From positions 620,001 to 684,000 of the forward strand of contig JAPYXD010000724.1 in the NCBI GenBank assembly GCA_030998225.1: 64,000 nt of DNA. Reading direction: 5' to 3'. The stretch's first letter is position 1. Every line of letters begins with the position of its first letter. This document shows positions 8,843 through 20,205 of this stretch, one piece after another. Origin of the DNA: Diplolepis rosae (Eukaryota > Arthropoda > Insecta > Hymenoptera > Diplolepididae). The notes below the pieces were generated by a model, which searched no databases, had not been told where the DNA came from, and saw only the letters and a program-made list of their open reading frames with translations. The position numbers were made by a program, and so were the translations under genes.

Positions 8843-11747
8843 AGATTCTACAGCTCAACCTCTGGAGAGGGATGGAAGCCCAGAAGCTTCTGATGCAGAC
8901 TGCCAAGGATAGGGGGGCCAATGTGTTGCTCATTAGTGAGCAACACAAATGGTGTTAAAACTCTGCTTGGTACCAGGATGCATCACGGAGGGCTGGGATC
9001 CTTGTTTGTAGCCCTGATTTGAACATCGGGGATTTCCTGGAGTCCGACGCGGGGTTCGTTTGGGTGGAGGTGGCGGGGGTACGTGTGTACAGCTGCTACT
9101 TCTCCCCCAACGATCCTTTCGAGATCTTTGAGACGCAGATCCTCCTCCTTGAGGAAAGCCTCAAAGAGGCTAGTGGGCGGTCCCTTATTGCGGGCGACTT
9201 TAATAGTAAGAGGGAAATCTTGGTCGGTGAGATGGTCGCTAGGAATGACCTGATTGTATTGAATCGGGGCAGGGATCTTACGTTCAGACGAGGAGCGGGG
9301 GGGTCGATTCTCGACCTCACGATTGTAGCGCCCCGTCTTGCCTCAAGGATAGGCGACTGGTGCGTCCTCGATGTAATAAAATTGAGTGACCATCAGTGCA
9401 TTGAGTTTAGCATCCAGGAACGGAGTCACCCAGTGAATACGGGAAGGGGCGGCAAGGTAAGGAGCCCCTCCCGGAACACAAAACGACACAGCAAAGACAA
9501 GCTTCGCGAAAATCTCGCAGAAACCAGGCTCATAGATGAGCTTGGATGTGCAAGGTCTGCTGGGTCGTTGGAGGACACTGTGCGGGCGGCGAGGCGGAAA
9601 GTGGTCGCAGCATGTGACCACTCCATGCCTCGCCGCGGGCACAGGCGTACCGGGGACTCGATGCACTGATGGAAAAAAGCAAAATCAGCTCTGAGGCAAG
9701 GCATAAAGAAAAGCCCACTTCAGTGTTGGAAAGACTTGATCGGAGAAGTCGAGAAGGACCCATGGGGTCTCGCCTTCAAAATAGTCACTAAGAGATTGGT
9801 GACTAGAAGAAAGACCCCAGCCTGGATAATGCCGATCGAGTCAAGTACATCGTGCGAAGCTTGTTCCCGCATGTAGATCCGTTCCAAAGACAGGACCGAA
9901 GTTCCTGCGTGGTCCAGAGCGAAGAACTCTTCATTCTGGACGAACTAAAGAGAGCGGGTGAAAGGCTCAAGGCAAACACAGCACCGGGGATCGACGGGTT
10001 GCCGAACGAGATCCTTAAAGAGGTGATCGGGGTATACCCGGAAATCCTCCTAGAAGTCTTCAACTCCTGTCTTAGGGAGGGGAGGTTCTTCGCAGACTGG
10101 AAGAAGCAGAGGTTGGTCCTGCTGAGGAAGGGCAACAAACCTCTAGGGGATGCCTCATCGTATAGACCAATATGTTTATTGGATACGATGGGGAAACTTC
10201 TGGAGGAAATGATCCTACAAAGACTACAGGGTCACATGGTCGACGAGAACGGTCTCTCGGAAAACCAGTTCGGCTTTCGGAAAGGCAGGTCCACAGTTGA
10301 CGCCATCCAGGCAGTGGTGGACATCGCCCCTAAAGCAAGAAGAGGAACCGGTAAGCGTAAGGGATTCTGCGCGTTGATCAGCATTGACATACGCAATGCG
10401 TTCAATACCGCGAGATGGAACATCTGCATCGAGGCGATGGTGCGGAAAAAGGTTCCAGACTACCTGTTGCGAATGATAGATGACTATCTGAGCGACAGGT
10501 GGGTGATATACGAGGGCGACAAATGGTCTCTCAAGGAAGAGATGACATGTGGCGCCCCTCAAGGGTCGCGGGTAGGTCCACTCGTTTGGAACGTCATGTA
10601 CGACGATTTCCTGCGCATGGACCTGCCTGCTGGAACGAGCATCATCGGCTTCGCGGATGACGCACTTGTCGTGTGCGCCGCTGACGGCGTAAAAATCCTG
10701 GAGCTGAGGATCAATGATAGTCTGTGGCGGGCAAAGCGTTGGTTAGATAGCAGATGCCTGAAAATGGCCCCTGAAAAGACCGAGGCTTTGCTAGTCACAG
10801 ACAGGAGATCCTTCAAATAGCCGAGGATCGTTCTCGAGGAACATGAAATCAAGTGGAAAAAGAGCATTAAGTACCTGGGTGTGCAGTTGGATCGAAGGCT
10901 TAGCTTCAGCGAACACCTGCAGATCGCGACTGCCAAAGCCATCCAATGTGGGGCCGGCCTGACTCGGCTCATGCCCAACATTGGTGGTCCTAGGGAAGCT
11001 AAGAGAAGGCTGCTGGCGAGCGTGGTAAATTCGAAGCTGCTCTATGCAGCTCCGATCTGGACAAGCGCCCTCAACAACCATGCTATCCTGAAGAAGCTGT
11101 TCTCGGCACAGAGAGGTGTGGTGATGAGAATTGTCTCAGCATACCGAACTGTATCGACGAGTGCTGTGCTGGTTCTGGCGAGCGTCCCGCCAATAGATTT
11201 ATTGGCGGAGGAAAGGCAGGAGACCTTTCAGCTTCGCAAGGAGCTTACCTGCGCCGACCTGCAGGAAATCGCTCGCGCGAAGGAGGCCATCCGCAAGGAT
11301 GGAAGGCGCAGACTCGTCGAGAAATGGCAGACGAGATGGCATGGTGACCAAACCGGGAGATGGACACACCGTCTGATCCCGGAGCTCGCCACCTGGCTGG
11401 ATAGAAAGCACGGTCAAGTCGGCTTTTACCTGGCGCAAGCGCTTTCGGGCCATGGTTGCTTTAATGCGTACCTGAAGCGCTTCAAGAAAATAGACGATGA
11501 GTCGTGCCGCTACTGCGGTTCCCTTGTGGATAATGCAGAGCACGCACTCTTCGTCTGCGCAAAGTGGGGCGCGGCAAGGGGGGCCCTCGGTCAGACAGTG
11601 GGTGCCGAGCTCACTCCTGACACGATGGTCTCTCTCATTCTCCAGTCTGAACAGATTTGGATGTTTATCGAGTCATTCGTCACCCTGGTGATGAAGACGA
11701 GGGAGCTCGGTGAGCGTGCAGAGCGCGGCAACAATGGGGGCCAGTAG
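8839..11747 (+). pseudogene. R1-clade-like LINE ORF2 (endonuclease, reverse transcriptase)
   Basis: ORF2 begins with KILQLNLWRGMEAQKLL at 8839 (GTG where ATG is expected) overlapping the ORF1 stop. The AP-like endonuclease shows AGDFNSK near 9200 and LSDHQCIEF near 9390. RT blocks follow: NTAPGIDGLPNEIL, SSYRPICLLDTMGKLLE, NQFGFRKGRSTVDAI, SIDIRNAFNTARW, GAPQGSRVGPLVWN and the catalytic FADD. The C-terminal domain ends with a CRYCG and HALFVC zinc motif. Breaks: TAA at 8956, TGA at 9667, a frameshift near 9830 and TAG at 10818. In life it nicks target DNA and primes reverse transcription there; this copy cannot. Confidence 0.92.
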
Positions 11748-12116
11748 AAATCGCATCGAGGCCTACACGCGCGGTCCTGCGTCTTGGGCGGACTTGGCTG
11801 TTCGCGTTGACCGCGGGAGGAATCTTCTTATTCCTTTCCTGGTTGGCGCGGTTAGCCGGCCTGCCTAACGGGCGTATGCCCGCGGGTGTGAGTCCCGGGC
11901 GAACGGACGACGGAAGAGTCGTACGCGACTTTAAGCTGGAACCAACTGCCCGCGAAGTTTAAAGCCGAAAGGCGGTTCCGCGGGCGGTGTATTGGTTCGT
12001 GAGAGGGAGTTTTTTGGCTTTAACAGGTATGCTTAGAGCCGTCCTAGGAGAGTCCTGTACAACGTCTATAAAAGATTTCGCCATTTTTCCTCCTCACCAA
12101 AAAAAAAAAAAACAAT
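11748..12116 (+). mobile_element. LINE 3'UTR and poly-A tail
   Basis: GC-rich sequence with several strong dyads (CCCGCGGGTGTGAGTCCCGGGC near 11880, shortened by eye; CCGCGAAG and CGGTTCCGCGGG near 11950) runs to an A14 tract at about 12102-12115. Composition drops to the AT-rich background right after the tract, marking the LINE 3' end. An A tract fits an R1-clade element that has landed outside rDNA. Confidence 0.7.
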
Positions 12117-12635
12117 GATTATGTTTTTACATTCTAAATAAAACAGATATTTTGAATGAAAGTTCTGTATTTTTTTATTGGTATATGATGCAGAAAGTCT
12201 ATAATGTCTATACATGTCCCAATAACCCAATTCATTAAAAGTGATAGCGTTTCCAGCCTCAATTCCAAAAAGTATGACCTAATCAATATTTCACTTTTTA
12301 GGTCAAGTTGGACTGGGTTCAGAGTGGGGATTTCGTATAACCAGCACAGGGCTGACGTGGTGTAAAACGCAAATAACTTCCATAAACATCACATGCTCCT
12401 TGCCGACCATATGCGCCTTAATAACGGACGACGCCATTACTAGAACAGAAATATGAAAATGGCGGACCCCCCCCCAAAAAAAACATGTTACATCCGTTCA
12501 TGTAAAGTATCTTTTTTAATTTGCAAAATATCTTGCTGAAAAGTTAGAAAACGTAACAAGATATTTAAGCACGTCTGTTAACTTCTTTTTAGTCAATATT
12601 TTGGAAAAACTATGGATACATACATTTAACTGTGA
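12117..12635. other. AT-rich spacer
   Basis: No gene or clear repeat recognised. A run of Cs followed by As (near 12470) is the only simple-sequence feature. Confidence 0.4.
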
Positions 12636-12639
12636 AAAG

Positions 12640-13085
12640 TAAGTATCAGGAAAGGGGTGTGACAAGGCTACTCCTTATTACCACCGCTATTTAAATTTAT
12701 AATCAGAGAAAGCCATTAATGAAATTAAAGAGGAAATTAAGGATATGCTCAGGGGAAAGCAATCAAAATGTCACGTTTTGAGGATGATGTTGCTCTGCTA
12801 GCGAATACCGAATTAAAATCGGCAATGAAAAGGTAGGGGACATTAGCGAATTTTTTTACTTAGGGAGTAAAATAACCAGAGATGGCCGTTGTATTGCATA
12901 TATTCGTTTAAGAATAGGGCAAGCTAAGATAGCCTTTGCTAAAATACCATATTTTTTATTTCAAATATATATCTAGAAATCAGAAAGAACTGCTTAAAAC
13001 ATATGTATGGAGTATGGCAAGCTATGGTTGTGAAGCATGGACTAAAGGTAAAGGAAAAAGAAGAAGATTAGAAGCAGTATTCCCA
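12640..13085 (+). pseudogene. LINE reverse transcriptase fragment (second family)
   Basis: Translating in pieces gives SEKAINEIKEEIKDMLRGKA, then SRFEDDVALLANTE, which is the catalytic FADD block with A changed to E, then FFYLGSKITRDGRC, IRLRIGQAKIAFAK and LLKTYVWSMASYGCEAW. This order (FxDD, YLGS.IT.DG, R..QAK.AF, YGCE.W) is the RT thumb and connection of jockey/RTE-like LINEs common in insects. Several frameshifts and stops are needed, and both ends are lost. It is unrelated to the R1-like LINE next door in sequence and composition. Confidence 0.75.
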
Positions 13086-13378
13086 GATCGTGCAACTTAG
13101 CGGACGTGCGAAACTTCACACAAGCAAACACGACGTGTCAGTGTGTCCCCACATCCTCGCTTCGATTTCACGCTGTCGGCTGTTGAGCCAAAATCGAGAA
13201 TTATGTTTCTCTCGACTTCGTGTAAAAGAGGCAAAAAGCAGACGACAAATTCAAAATAAAAAAATATATTAAAGTTTAAAAGGTTTAACGTCCGAACGAA
13301 ATTCTTCATTAGAAAAAGGGAAATGACCAACCTCGGACTATGTAGAATTTTTACTCCTATTTATTATTCTTGATAACG
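13086..13378. other. Non-coding spacer
   Basis: Two short opposing frames (13090-13330) have no recognisable domain. Nothing supported here. Confidence 0.4.
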
Positions 13379-13407
13379 TTTCGAAGACAATATGTCGACC
13401 TCTTCAG
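13379..13407 (-). ncRNA. Hammerhead-like core motif (CTGAAGA type), degenerate
   Basis: On the minus strand CTGAAGA is followed after 18 bases by GAAA, the spacing of the hammerhead ribozyme core around stem II. Stem II pairing is poor and stem III is not clear. Listed because the same CTGAAGAG to GAAACGTT layout appears at 31352 and 60487. Confidence 0.3.
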
Positions 13408-13468
13408 ATCATCAAAATTATTTGATTTGGACATTTTTTTACTCTATATAAAATAAAACAAATTTATA

Positions 13469-14387
13469 TTGGATTTATAACTTAATTCGTGCGGTTTTCT
13501 TTGAAAATTTGGACGTTTATTCAAGAAAAACATGTACAATAGTATTATTCAAAGTATTGCCCATCTGAAGCTACGACTTTTTACCATCTTTCAGGCAATT
13601 TGTGGATTCTATCCCAAAAGAACTGCGCCGGCTTGGCGGCCAAGGATGAATCAAGTCAATTTATGATACCCTGTTCCGATGTGAACCGTATTCCAGTGAG
13701 GGCGTTCTGCATCGACCGGAACAAATAATAGTCAGAAGGGGCAAGATCTGGGCTATAAGGCGGGTGGGGTAAAACTTCCCATCCACTGTTTTCCAAATAG
13801 TTCTGAACCGGAATAGCAACATGGGGCCGAGCTTTGTCATGATAGAAAATTATTGCTTCGTATCTGGTCGCATATTCCGGGCGCTTTTCGGCTATTGCTC
13901 TCTTCGAATGGATTAATTGTGTTCGGTAGCGTTCTCCATTGATGGTTTCACCCGGTTTTAGCAGCTCATAATACAGCACACCCTTCGGATCCCACAAAAT
14001 ACAGAGCATTACCTTCGAGCCATGGATATTCGGCTTTACCGTTGATTTGGCTGGTTGGCCGGGTTTCACATATGATTTTTTGCGCTTGGGGCTGTCGTAA
14101 TGGATCCATTTTTCATCACCAGTAACAATTCGATACAAAAATGACTTCTTTTTGTTGCGTTTCAGCAGCATTTCGGACATGCAAAACCGCCTTCCAACGT
14201 CTCTCGGCTTGAGTTCATGTGGAACCCAATCTCCTTGCTTTTGAATGTATCTGGCTGCTTTCAAACGTTTTGAAATTGCTGCTTGAGTGACTCCCAAAGA
14301 TTCTGCGAGCTCTTCTTGTGTTTGGCAACAATCTTCATCGAGTAACTTCCTGGGATAAAAATAGGTATGGTACGATAATCTTAACAT
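13469..14387 (-). mobile_element. Mariner element, 5'-truncated, with near-intact transposase C-terminus
   Basis: The left terminus TTGGATTTATAACTTAAT follows a TA at 13467 and matches the ends of the mariner at 24215. The transposase frame (14387-13656) has TQEELAESLGVTQAAISKRL (helix-turn-helix), then the DD34D catalytic set: [21 protein letters not shown] and YSPDLAPSDYYLF. All three aspartates are present and the frame is open. The first ~80 residues of a normal mariner transposase are missing: the frame begins abruptly at LLDEDCCQTQ and no right terminus is seen. So it is a 5'-deleted copy with an intact catalytic core. Confidence 0.88.
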
Positions 14388-14539
14388 GATCTAAATTAGC
14401 CTATCGGTCAGCCATAAACCATATTCGAAAAATAAGTTGTCGATGATTTCAAGTCGAAAACCATGAATGGTTGTCAGGGTGTATGAAACACCAAACGAGT
14501 TGTTCAAAACAGTAGGGATGAAGTAAGAATGAACTACTA

Positions 14540-14825
14540 ACTGCCTGGTTATAAGGGGTCGCGTTAAATTCTGAATACAGCTAAATGGTTGTCTTAAACA
14601 CTCAGCACGTTATTCAACTAAGATAGAAATAATATACAATCAAGGAATAAATGCCTCGTTGTATTAAACACTCAGCACGTCATTCAAAAAATAAGATAGA
14701 AATAAAATATAAAATTGAAGAATAACTGCCTGGTTGTATTAAAAACTCAGAACGTTATTCAAAAATAAGATTGAAATAAAATATAAAATCGAAGAATAAC
14801 TGCCTGGTTGTATTAAACTTGGAAT
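14540..14825. repeat. Tandem repeat, ~73-bp unit, about 3.5 copies
   Basis: Successive GGTTGTnTTAAA blocks start at about 14587, 14657, 14733 and 14806, giving periods of 70, 76 and 73 bp. Each unit has ACTCAGCACGTTATTCAA or a variant and a GAATAACTGCCT end. Units diverge by substitutions and small indels. No constant/variable alternation, so not a CRISPR array. Confidence 0.75.
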
Positions 14826-15794
14826 AAAACTTGGTTGGAAAATTCAAGAATTAAAAATAGAAATTAGATTTTATTTTACTTACTATTAAATCTTCTTTAT
14901 TTTGAACAGTTGGCACACTTAAATTTCACTTGGTACAATGTTTGTTAGAAGATGGAACTAGTCAAGGGACAGCCCTGGAACTAGTCCTGACTCGAAGTGT
15001 GTCAAAATCAAATTCGACTCGGTATTTATATGCTTCCATCCCCATAAGGGCCATGTGTAAGACGAAGAGAGCATGAGACCAGATACATTTTATACAGGGT
15101 GTCCTCATATTCTCTTAATCTTTTACAAAAGTTCTCGTTCAAATTCATCAATTTCTGTCCTTCTAGGTCATATTTTGTTTTAAATTATTGAATTATTAGT
15201 TAAAATTTACGTTGTTTTACAAGTTATAACCTTCGTATGTGAGAAGTTCTTCAAATTCCTTATATCTTGTATATGAAAATGTAATGTCTATACTATGAGT
15301 ATAAATTGTAACTTAGATTCATTCCGAATTGCGCGGAACCTTAAAAACATTAATCTTAAATTTTAACGAATCTCCCTTTTTCTAAAATGTGCGTGTATAT
15401 TAAAAGTGTATATTTTTTTCACACGGTTAAGGTAATAGTGCAATTTATGTATTGACTGTAATTTAACTAATTCATTCTGTTACTTATTACACACATCATT
15501 TATATCCTATTTGTACGTGGCTACATGTTTACATATTAATTATTGAAACGCCTGATGAAACAAAAAACAAATTTGAAATATGTGAGGTGAGAAATTCTAT
15601 TAAGGCTTCAACGGTTTTTCAATTGAGATAATACTTGTTTGTTTGATCATTTAAATGAGAAAAAAAGAAATAATTTGAAACAAAAATATTACAGAATAAA
15701 ATCTTACGGAAAATAATATTTCTAAAAACGAAAGAGAAGTTAAAATTAATAAATACATAACATTAATCAAAAAATAAATATTTTTTCAAATATT
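14826..15794. other. AT-rich intergenic stretch
   Basis: No gene recognised. The sequence ACAGGGTGTCC near 15096 resembles a motif often found at insect transposon ends but no partner was found. Confidence 0.35.
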
Positions 15795-16640
15795 ATAATC
15801 GTGAATGATAGGAAATGAAATTTTTCATAGCATCTTTAATCTTGTTATTTGGAATAATTAAAAATGTATCGTCCACAAATCTGTAATATGAATAAATTTT
15901 AAAACTTAATTTTTTTGAAACGTCTTCTAAATCTTGTAAGACTAAATCTGCTAACATTGGTGAAATAGGCTATCCCATTGGAGTCCCAAAAATTTGATGA
16001 TAATATTCATTGTCAAACTGAAAAAAAAGTGTTTTTCATGAGAAATTCAATTCCTTTTTGGAACTCTTGTAATGGCAAATTTATAGCTTTATTTATAAGA
16101 TTCCAACTTTTTTCAATGCTGTTTTTTACCAGATCAATTGGCACAGTTTTAAATAGAGACGTTACATCTAATGAGATCATAATGTTACCAGAAGGCATTT
16201 TTATTTTTGAAATTACTTCTTTAAAAATGAAAAAATCTGTTACTTGTGATTTTGGAGATGGTAATGACTCCTTAAGAATGTTAGCAAAAGTCTTAGATAT
16301 ACTGTAAATGGCAGTGTTTATTAGTGAGACTACAGGACGTAGAGGAAAATTCTCTTTGTGAATTTTAGGCAAACCATATATTCTTGGCAAATTAGTGTTA
16401 TTTAAAGAAATATCTTTTTTTGTTATATTTTTTCCCAAGAAATTCTTAACTCTCCAATTTTCTAAAAGTTTACAGGTATCTTTTTTCATCAGTTTGAGAG
16501 GATTATAATTTATTTTTTTGTAAGTATAATTATCGTTAATTAGTTGTAACATTCTTTTATTATAGTCTGATCGGTTTAAGATTACTGTAACATTTCCTTT
16601 GTCAGCATGTGTAATAAAAATATCACTGTTTTTTGTAAAA
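15795..16640 (-). pseudogene. Penelope-like element reverse transcriptase fragment
   Basis: Minus-strand reading from 16640 gives IFITHADKGNVTVIL, then LPRIYGLPKIHKENFPLRPV, MISLDVTSLFKTVP (catalytic D), and after a frameshift in an 8-T run near 16021 FDNEYYHQIFGTPMG, a TAG at 15970, and YRFVDDTFLII with the second catalytic pair. This block order is diagnostic of Penelope RTs, which are related to telomerase. Upstream sequence is cut at 16646 by a MITE. The GIY-YIG endonuclease normally C-terminal is absent; the one at 18903 is on the other strand and belongs to a different copy. Confidence 0.85.
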
Positions 16641-16645
16641 TAATT

Positions 16646-17165
16646 TTATGTGCCACCGGCGCGCAAACTCGTTTTTTCGCTACAGCTAAAAGTAGCGAAA
16701 TGTAGTGTATTGCGCTGCAGAGGAATGAAATGTAAAAATTGAACTGCGCATGCGCCTATAGTCATGCAACGGAGCACAATCTTCTTCTTATTCTTCTTCT
16801 TCTTCGTACAGCGTTAGCACCTTACTGGCAAAGCCTTGTACATTTGAACTACGCATGCGTCTATTAAAATCCATTACTACTACACAAGATCGAGAAAATC
16901 AAAATGGGCGGGACTAGTCGTGACATATCAAGTGTAATGACTAGCGCCGCAAACAACTACAATACTAGATTAGATTCGAGTGTACGCATAAAAACTCTTG
17001 TACGCACCGAAGTCACATAAAATAAAATACGTGCCGATGCACACAATTCGGGAAATTACGAGACTCGCAACAATGCTCGCAGGACTGATCGCGCCTCGGC
17101 TTCGATCTCCTGCGAGCATTGTCACTCGTCACGCAATAACCCTCATTGTGCGCCTAGGCACGTAA
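16646..17165. mobile_element. MITE family A, copy 2 (inverted)
   Basis: Opposite orientation to copy 1: starts TTATGTGCCACCGGCGCG and ends GCGCCTAGGCACGTAA. It has the TTCTTCTTCTTCG run, the GCATGCGC block, and the inverted repeat around GCTCGCAGGA, but only about one 11-bp internal unit. It interrupts the PLE reverse transcriptase at 16640. Confidence 0.75.
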
Positions 17166-17420
17166 TAAGGCTTCAATAAACATAATCATATAATTAAAAA
17201 ACTCCTTGGTTTTATCGACCTGAGGACACGTGAGTCCAAAAATGGCGGCTAATCTATCTCCTATTGAAAATTCCGACGTTGGAAACGACATTGGAAACGT
17301 TATCGTAAGCGAAATCGTAAACGTTGTTGTAAGTGATATCGTAAACGACGTAGGATTTTGGGACCATATCCGATATCGTTTACGATATCGTAAATGATAC
17401 CGATTACGACCTTTTTTTTT

Positions 17421-17734
17421 ATTAAATAAGACAAAATATTTTACTATTGTTACAATTTAAATCTATTTTACTGTATGAAAGGAATATGAAGACAATGGAA
17501 ATTAATAAAAATATATTATATGTGTGTATTTAATTTCGAACGATTGTGAATATTTGTGTGCCGTTCCGAATTTGCACTCTTACTAAACTTTCATGATGCC
17601 GAAAGATCATAAATAAAAATATGTTTATAGATAAAACAATATGTTAATAACAGTTTCCATTGTTTTTATATTCCTTCCATACTGTTAAATAGATTTAAAT
17701 TTTAACAATAATAAAATATTTTGTCTTATTTAAT
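17421..17734. repeat. ~95-bp inverted repeat (foldback hairpin)
   Basis: Left arm (17421-17516) containing ATTAAATAAGACAAAATATT and CTATTTTACTGTATG pairs with the right arm (17640-17734), which ends with AATATTTTGTCTTATTTAAT. Loop about 120 bp. Just before it (17270-17400) is a stretch of repeated CGTAAACG/CGATATCG motifs, including GATATCGTTTACGATATC. Probably a foldback MITE with its inner tip. Confidence 0.65.
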
Positions 17735-18902
17735 TCTGAAACGGTTTCATCAATGTCATGTAGCCTGATGTAGCTCAGAAAGAGTATACAACAATGGCGG
17801 AACTCATACGAAGCCGTTCCCCTTGCCGCACTCGATCCGCTCCCGACAACTAGCGCCGCGTATATCCCTGCACCTGAACTACCCTACGGGGACACCCAAT
17901 ACATTAGAGGTTGACCTGCCCTGGTTCGAATAGTCGCGCTTAACTAGAACGTAGAGATACTAAATAGCTATTCAAAAGTTCCCAAATCTCCAACTCAACC
18001 TTAAATTTGTCCTAACACGAGGTATACCGGCCGTGCCATTAGTTCAGCCCCTTAATCTGGATAATGGTAGAGGAGGGGGTTGCTAACTACCTGAAATGAG
18101 ACTCGTTATTTTAAAAAAATACTATTACCTTAAGGTAGTACAGTCGTAAATGGAAATACTGTTCAGATATTGATAAAATTGAAATCACTGGTGAACATTA
18201 AGCCAGAAATGACTCACTTAAATTTTTGAGGACCTAGGGTACACTAGAGGGGAGTAATTAGTAATTGCATTTTGAGACGATTAACACCTAACCCTATGGG
18301 AAACCGAGTTCATTTACAAATCCTGCCATAACGACTGTTCATATTTCAATAAAAATGACTGGTGCAATTACGTATCGTAAGAAGTCATCTGCTATAAACA
18401 CATGTATAGTCGCTTTCTTATGCTACGTTGACAAATTTAGATACTATGTGAAGCAAATAAGAAAAAGCACTCATTTGATTTGCTGCGTACCGACAGTACT
18501 ACCTTAAGTTTATTTTATGCCTTCAGTTACCATGCAGAAAGCCAACACGGCCTACAATGACGCGTGTGGACTGGTCAACGAATTACAGGATAATTCAGCA
18601 AAAAAAGGGGGAGGGTGAAAAGAGAAGGGTGGTACCAAACAGAGTGAGGGGGGGGGGGGGCATTCGAGTACTTGACACAAGATCAAACGGGTCTTGGGGA
18701 GGATATTTAACAGTCGGGGATATCTCGTATCTTATAGAATCTCTAATTACGCATAAAAGGTGCAAAATGTATAAAAGCATAAAAAGCTGGTCAACTGACA
18801 CTTTAAAATCACTCAGGGTCTAGCGCACTGTGCGTCCACTACCATGTATTTTAGGAGGGTACTTAAAAAAGTGAAAATGAGCTTCAGCGCCGCCAAGTTT
18901 TG
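17735..18902. other. Non-coding stretch with a dispersed repeat
   Basis: Positions 17855-17970 (TAGCGCCGCG, GGGGACACC, GAGGTTGACC) are similar to 6219-6330. A G-run of about 13 lies near 18650 and creates the open frames seen around it. No gene recognised. Confidence 0.4.
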
Positions 18903-19525
18903 ATAGCAAGAACTAATATCAATGCAAACGAAACCCCCGTCCCCCCAACCCGATGTATTCTAAAGAGTGGAAATTTATCGTTTAAAATTAATAGACTTTT
19001 CAATGATTATAATTTAACCACAGTTTTTAGAAACACATCAAAACTTGATAAATACATAAAATTAGGGAAAGCCCCATTAGAAAAATTAGAAAATTCAAAT
19101 GTTATTTATAAAATTCCATGCTTATATTGTTCCAAAACTTATGTTGGACAAACTGGAAGAATGCTATTTATCAGATGTGAAGAACATAAACAAAATATTA
19201 AACTAAATGAAAAATACCATAATGTGGTTACGAAACACAGAAATCGAAAGACCTGGGCTCGAATCCCAGCGCAGTCGAAAGCGTCATTTTTTCCACAGAA
19301 AGATTTTCAAATTCTTTAAATATAAATAATAAAAGTGATGCAGGATCTCAACATGATTTTGATTGGGATAATTTCAAAATTTTACACAAAGAACCAAACT
19401 ACTTTAAAAGAATTATTGCAGAAATGTTTTTCATAAAAAAGGAAAGAAAAAATAGTTTAAATGTTGTTTCTGATCAAAAAGATTACAATCCTTCATATGA
19501 TATAATTTTAGATCAACTTATGTAA
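18903..19525 (+). pseudogene. Penelope-like element C-terminus with GIY-YIG endonuclease, SINE-interrupted
   Basis: The frame shows SGNLSFKINRLFNDYNL, LDKYIKLGKAPLEKL and then VIYKIPCLYCSKTYVGQTG, the GIY-YIG nuclease start of PLEs (here IYK...YVG with the usual Cys pair and conserved Arg in RCEEHKQN). After VVTKHR at about 19240 a SINE fragment takes over. The PLE resumes at about 19350 with HDFDWDNFKILHKEPNYF, IAEMFFIKKERKNSLNV and ends at a TAA near 19525. The GIY-YIG domain would nick target DNA for target-primed reverse transcription. RT is missing to the left. Confidence 0.85.
19243..19318 (+). mobile_element. SINE fragment inside the PLE
   Basis: Starts in the tRNA part (ATCGAAAGACC), has the B box GGCTCGAATCC, CAGCGCAGTCGAAAGCGTC and the tail TTTCCACAGAAAGATTTTCA. 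The A box and head are missing, so it is 5'-truncated. PLE homology ends and restarts at its borders. Confidence 0.7.
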
Positions 19526-20205
19526 TATAAAAGAATTATTTAAATAAAAGTACTTAATATAAATATTGATTCCATATTCTACTAAATTTGCATTTTGACG
19601 ATTTCTATTGCTACGGTACTGTTATCAAATTTGTCCTCTATTATTCCGTTAGCTTGCGTTTAAATACTTAGTAGTTTCTGATCGTTGGCATAATGATGCC
19701 ACTTAATTGGATAAATTTAATATATTTCCAACGTCTTTTGTAAAATAGTGGAAACAAATTATTTAAGAATAATAAGTTAAATTTTATCCAGTGTGCTTAA
19801 ATACTCGCTAAACTGTCACTCGCCAGCCAAAAACAACCAGAAGAATGATTCTCGCCTTACGTCACCCGTTCTGCTCTCGCCCAAATCTATTCCTCGTCTC
19901 TGCCGTTAGGATTATCGCAAAGCAAGTTCACACTCGTGCGTCGTCGAGTTGCTCGAGACAGAGATGAGTTGGGAGATTGCTAAAGTAGTGGAATAAGATG
20001 TATGTATTATTACATTCATCTATTGAAATTTCCATATGTATAAGATGTTTCGTACTTCAAAAAACTGTATTCAAACTATTTTACTCTATAAAAGTTTAAG
20101 AAGTAGTTTTATAGAATTAGCATCATAACAAAAAAATTTAAGGTGTAAATTCATATGCGAATTGAGATATAATTTATGTATTTTCTTCGTAGTTTATCTT
20201 CGAAA
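19526..20205. other. AT-rich spacer
   Basis: Nothing recognised apart from a slightly GC-richer stretch near 19810-19960 with CTCGAGACAG-type sequence. Confidence 0.35.

Noticed and set aside
14540..14825. CRISPR-like array
   Set aside because: Eukaryotic context, whole unit repeats with drift, and no constant repeat with variable spacers.
15540..15580. GAAACGCCTGATGAAACAA as another hammerhead core
   Set aside because: Order and spacing of the two core blocks are wrong and no stem II can form.
18557..18823. 88-codon frame across a G-run
   Set aside because: Glycine-rich part arises from the homopolymer; no family resemblance.
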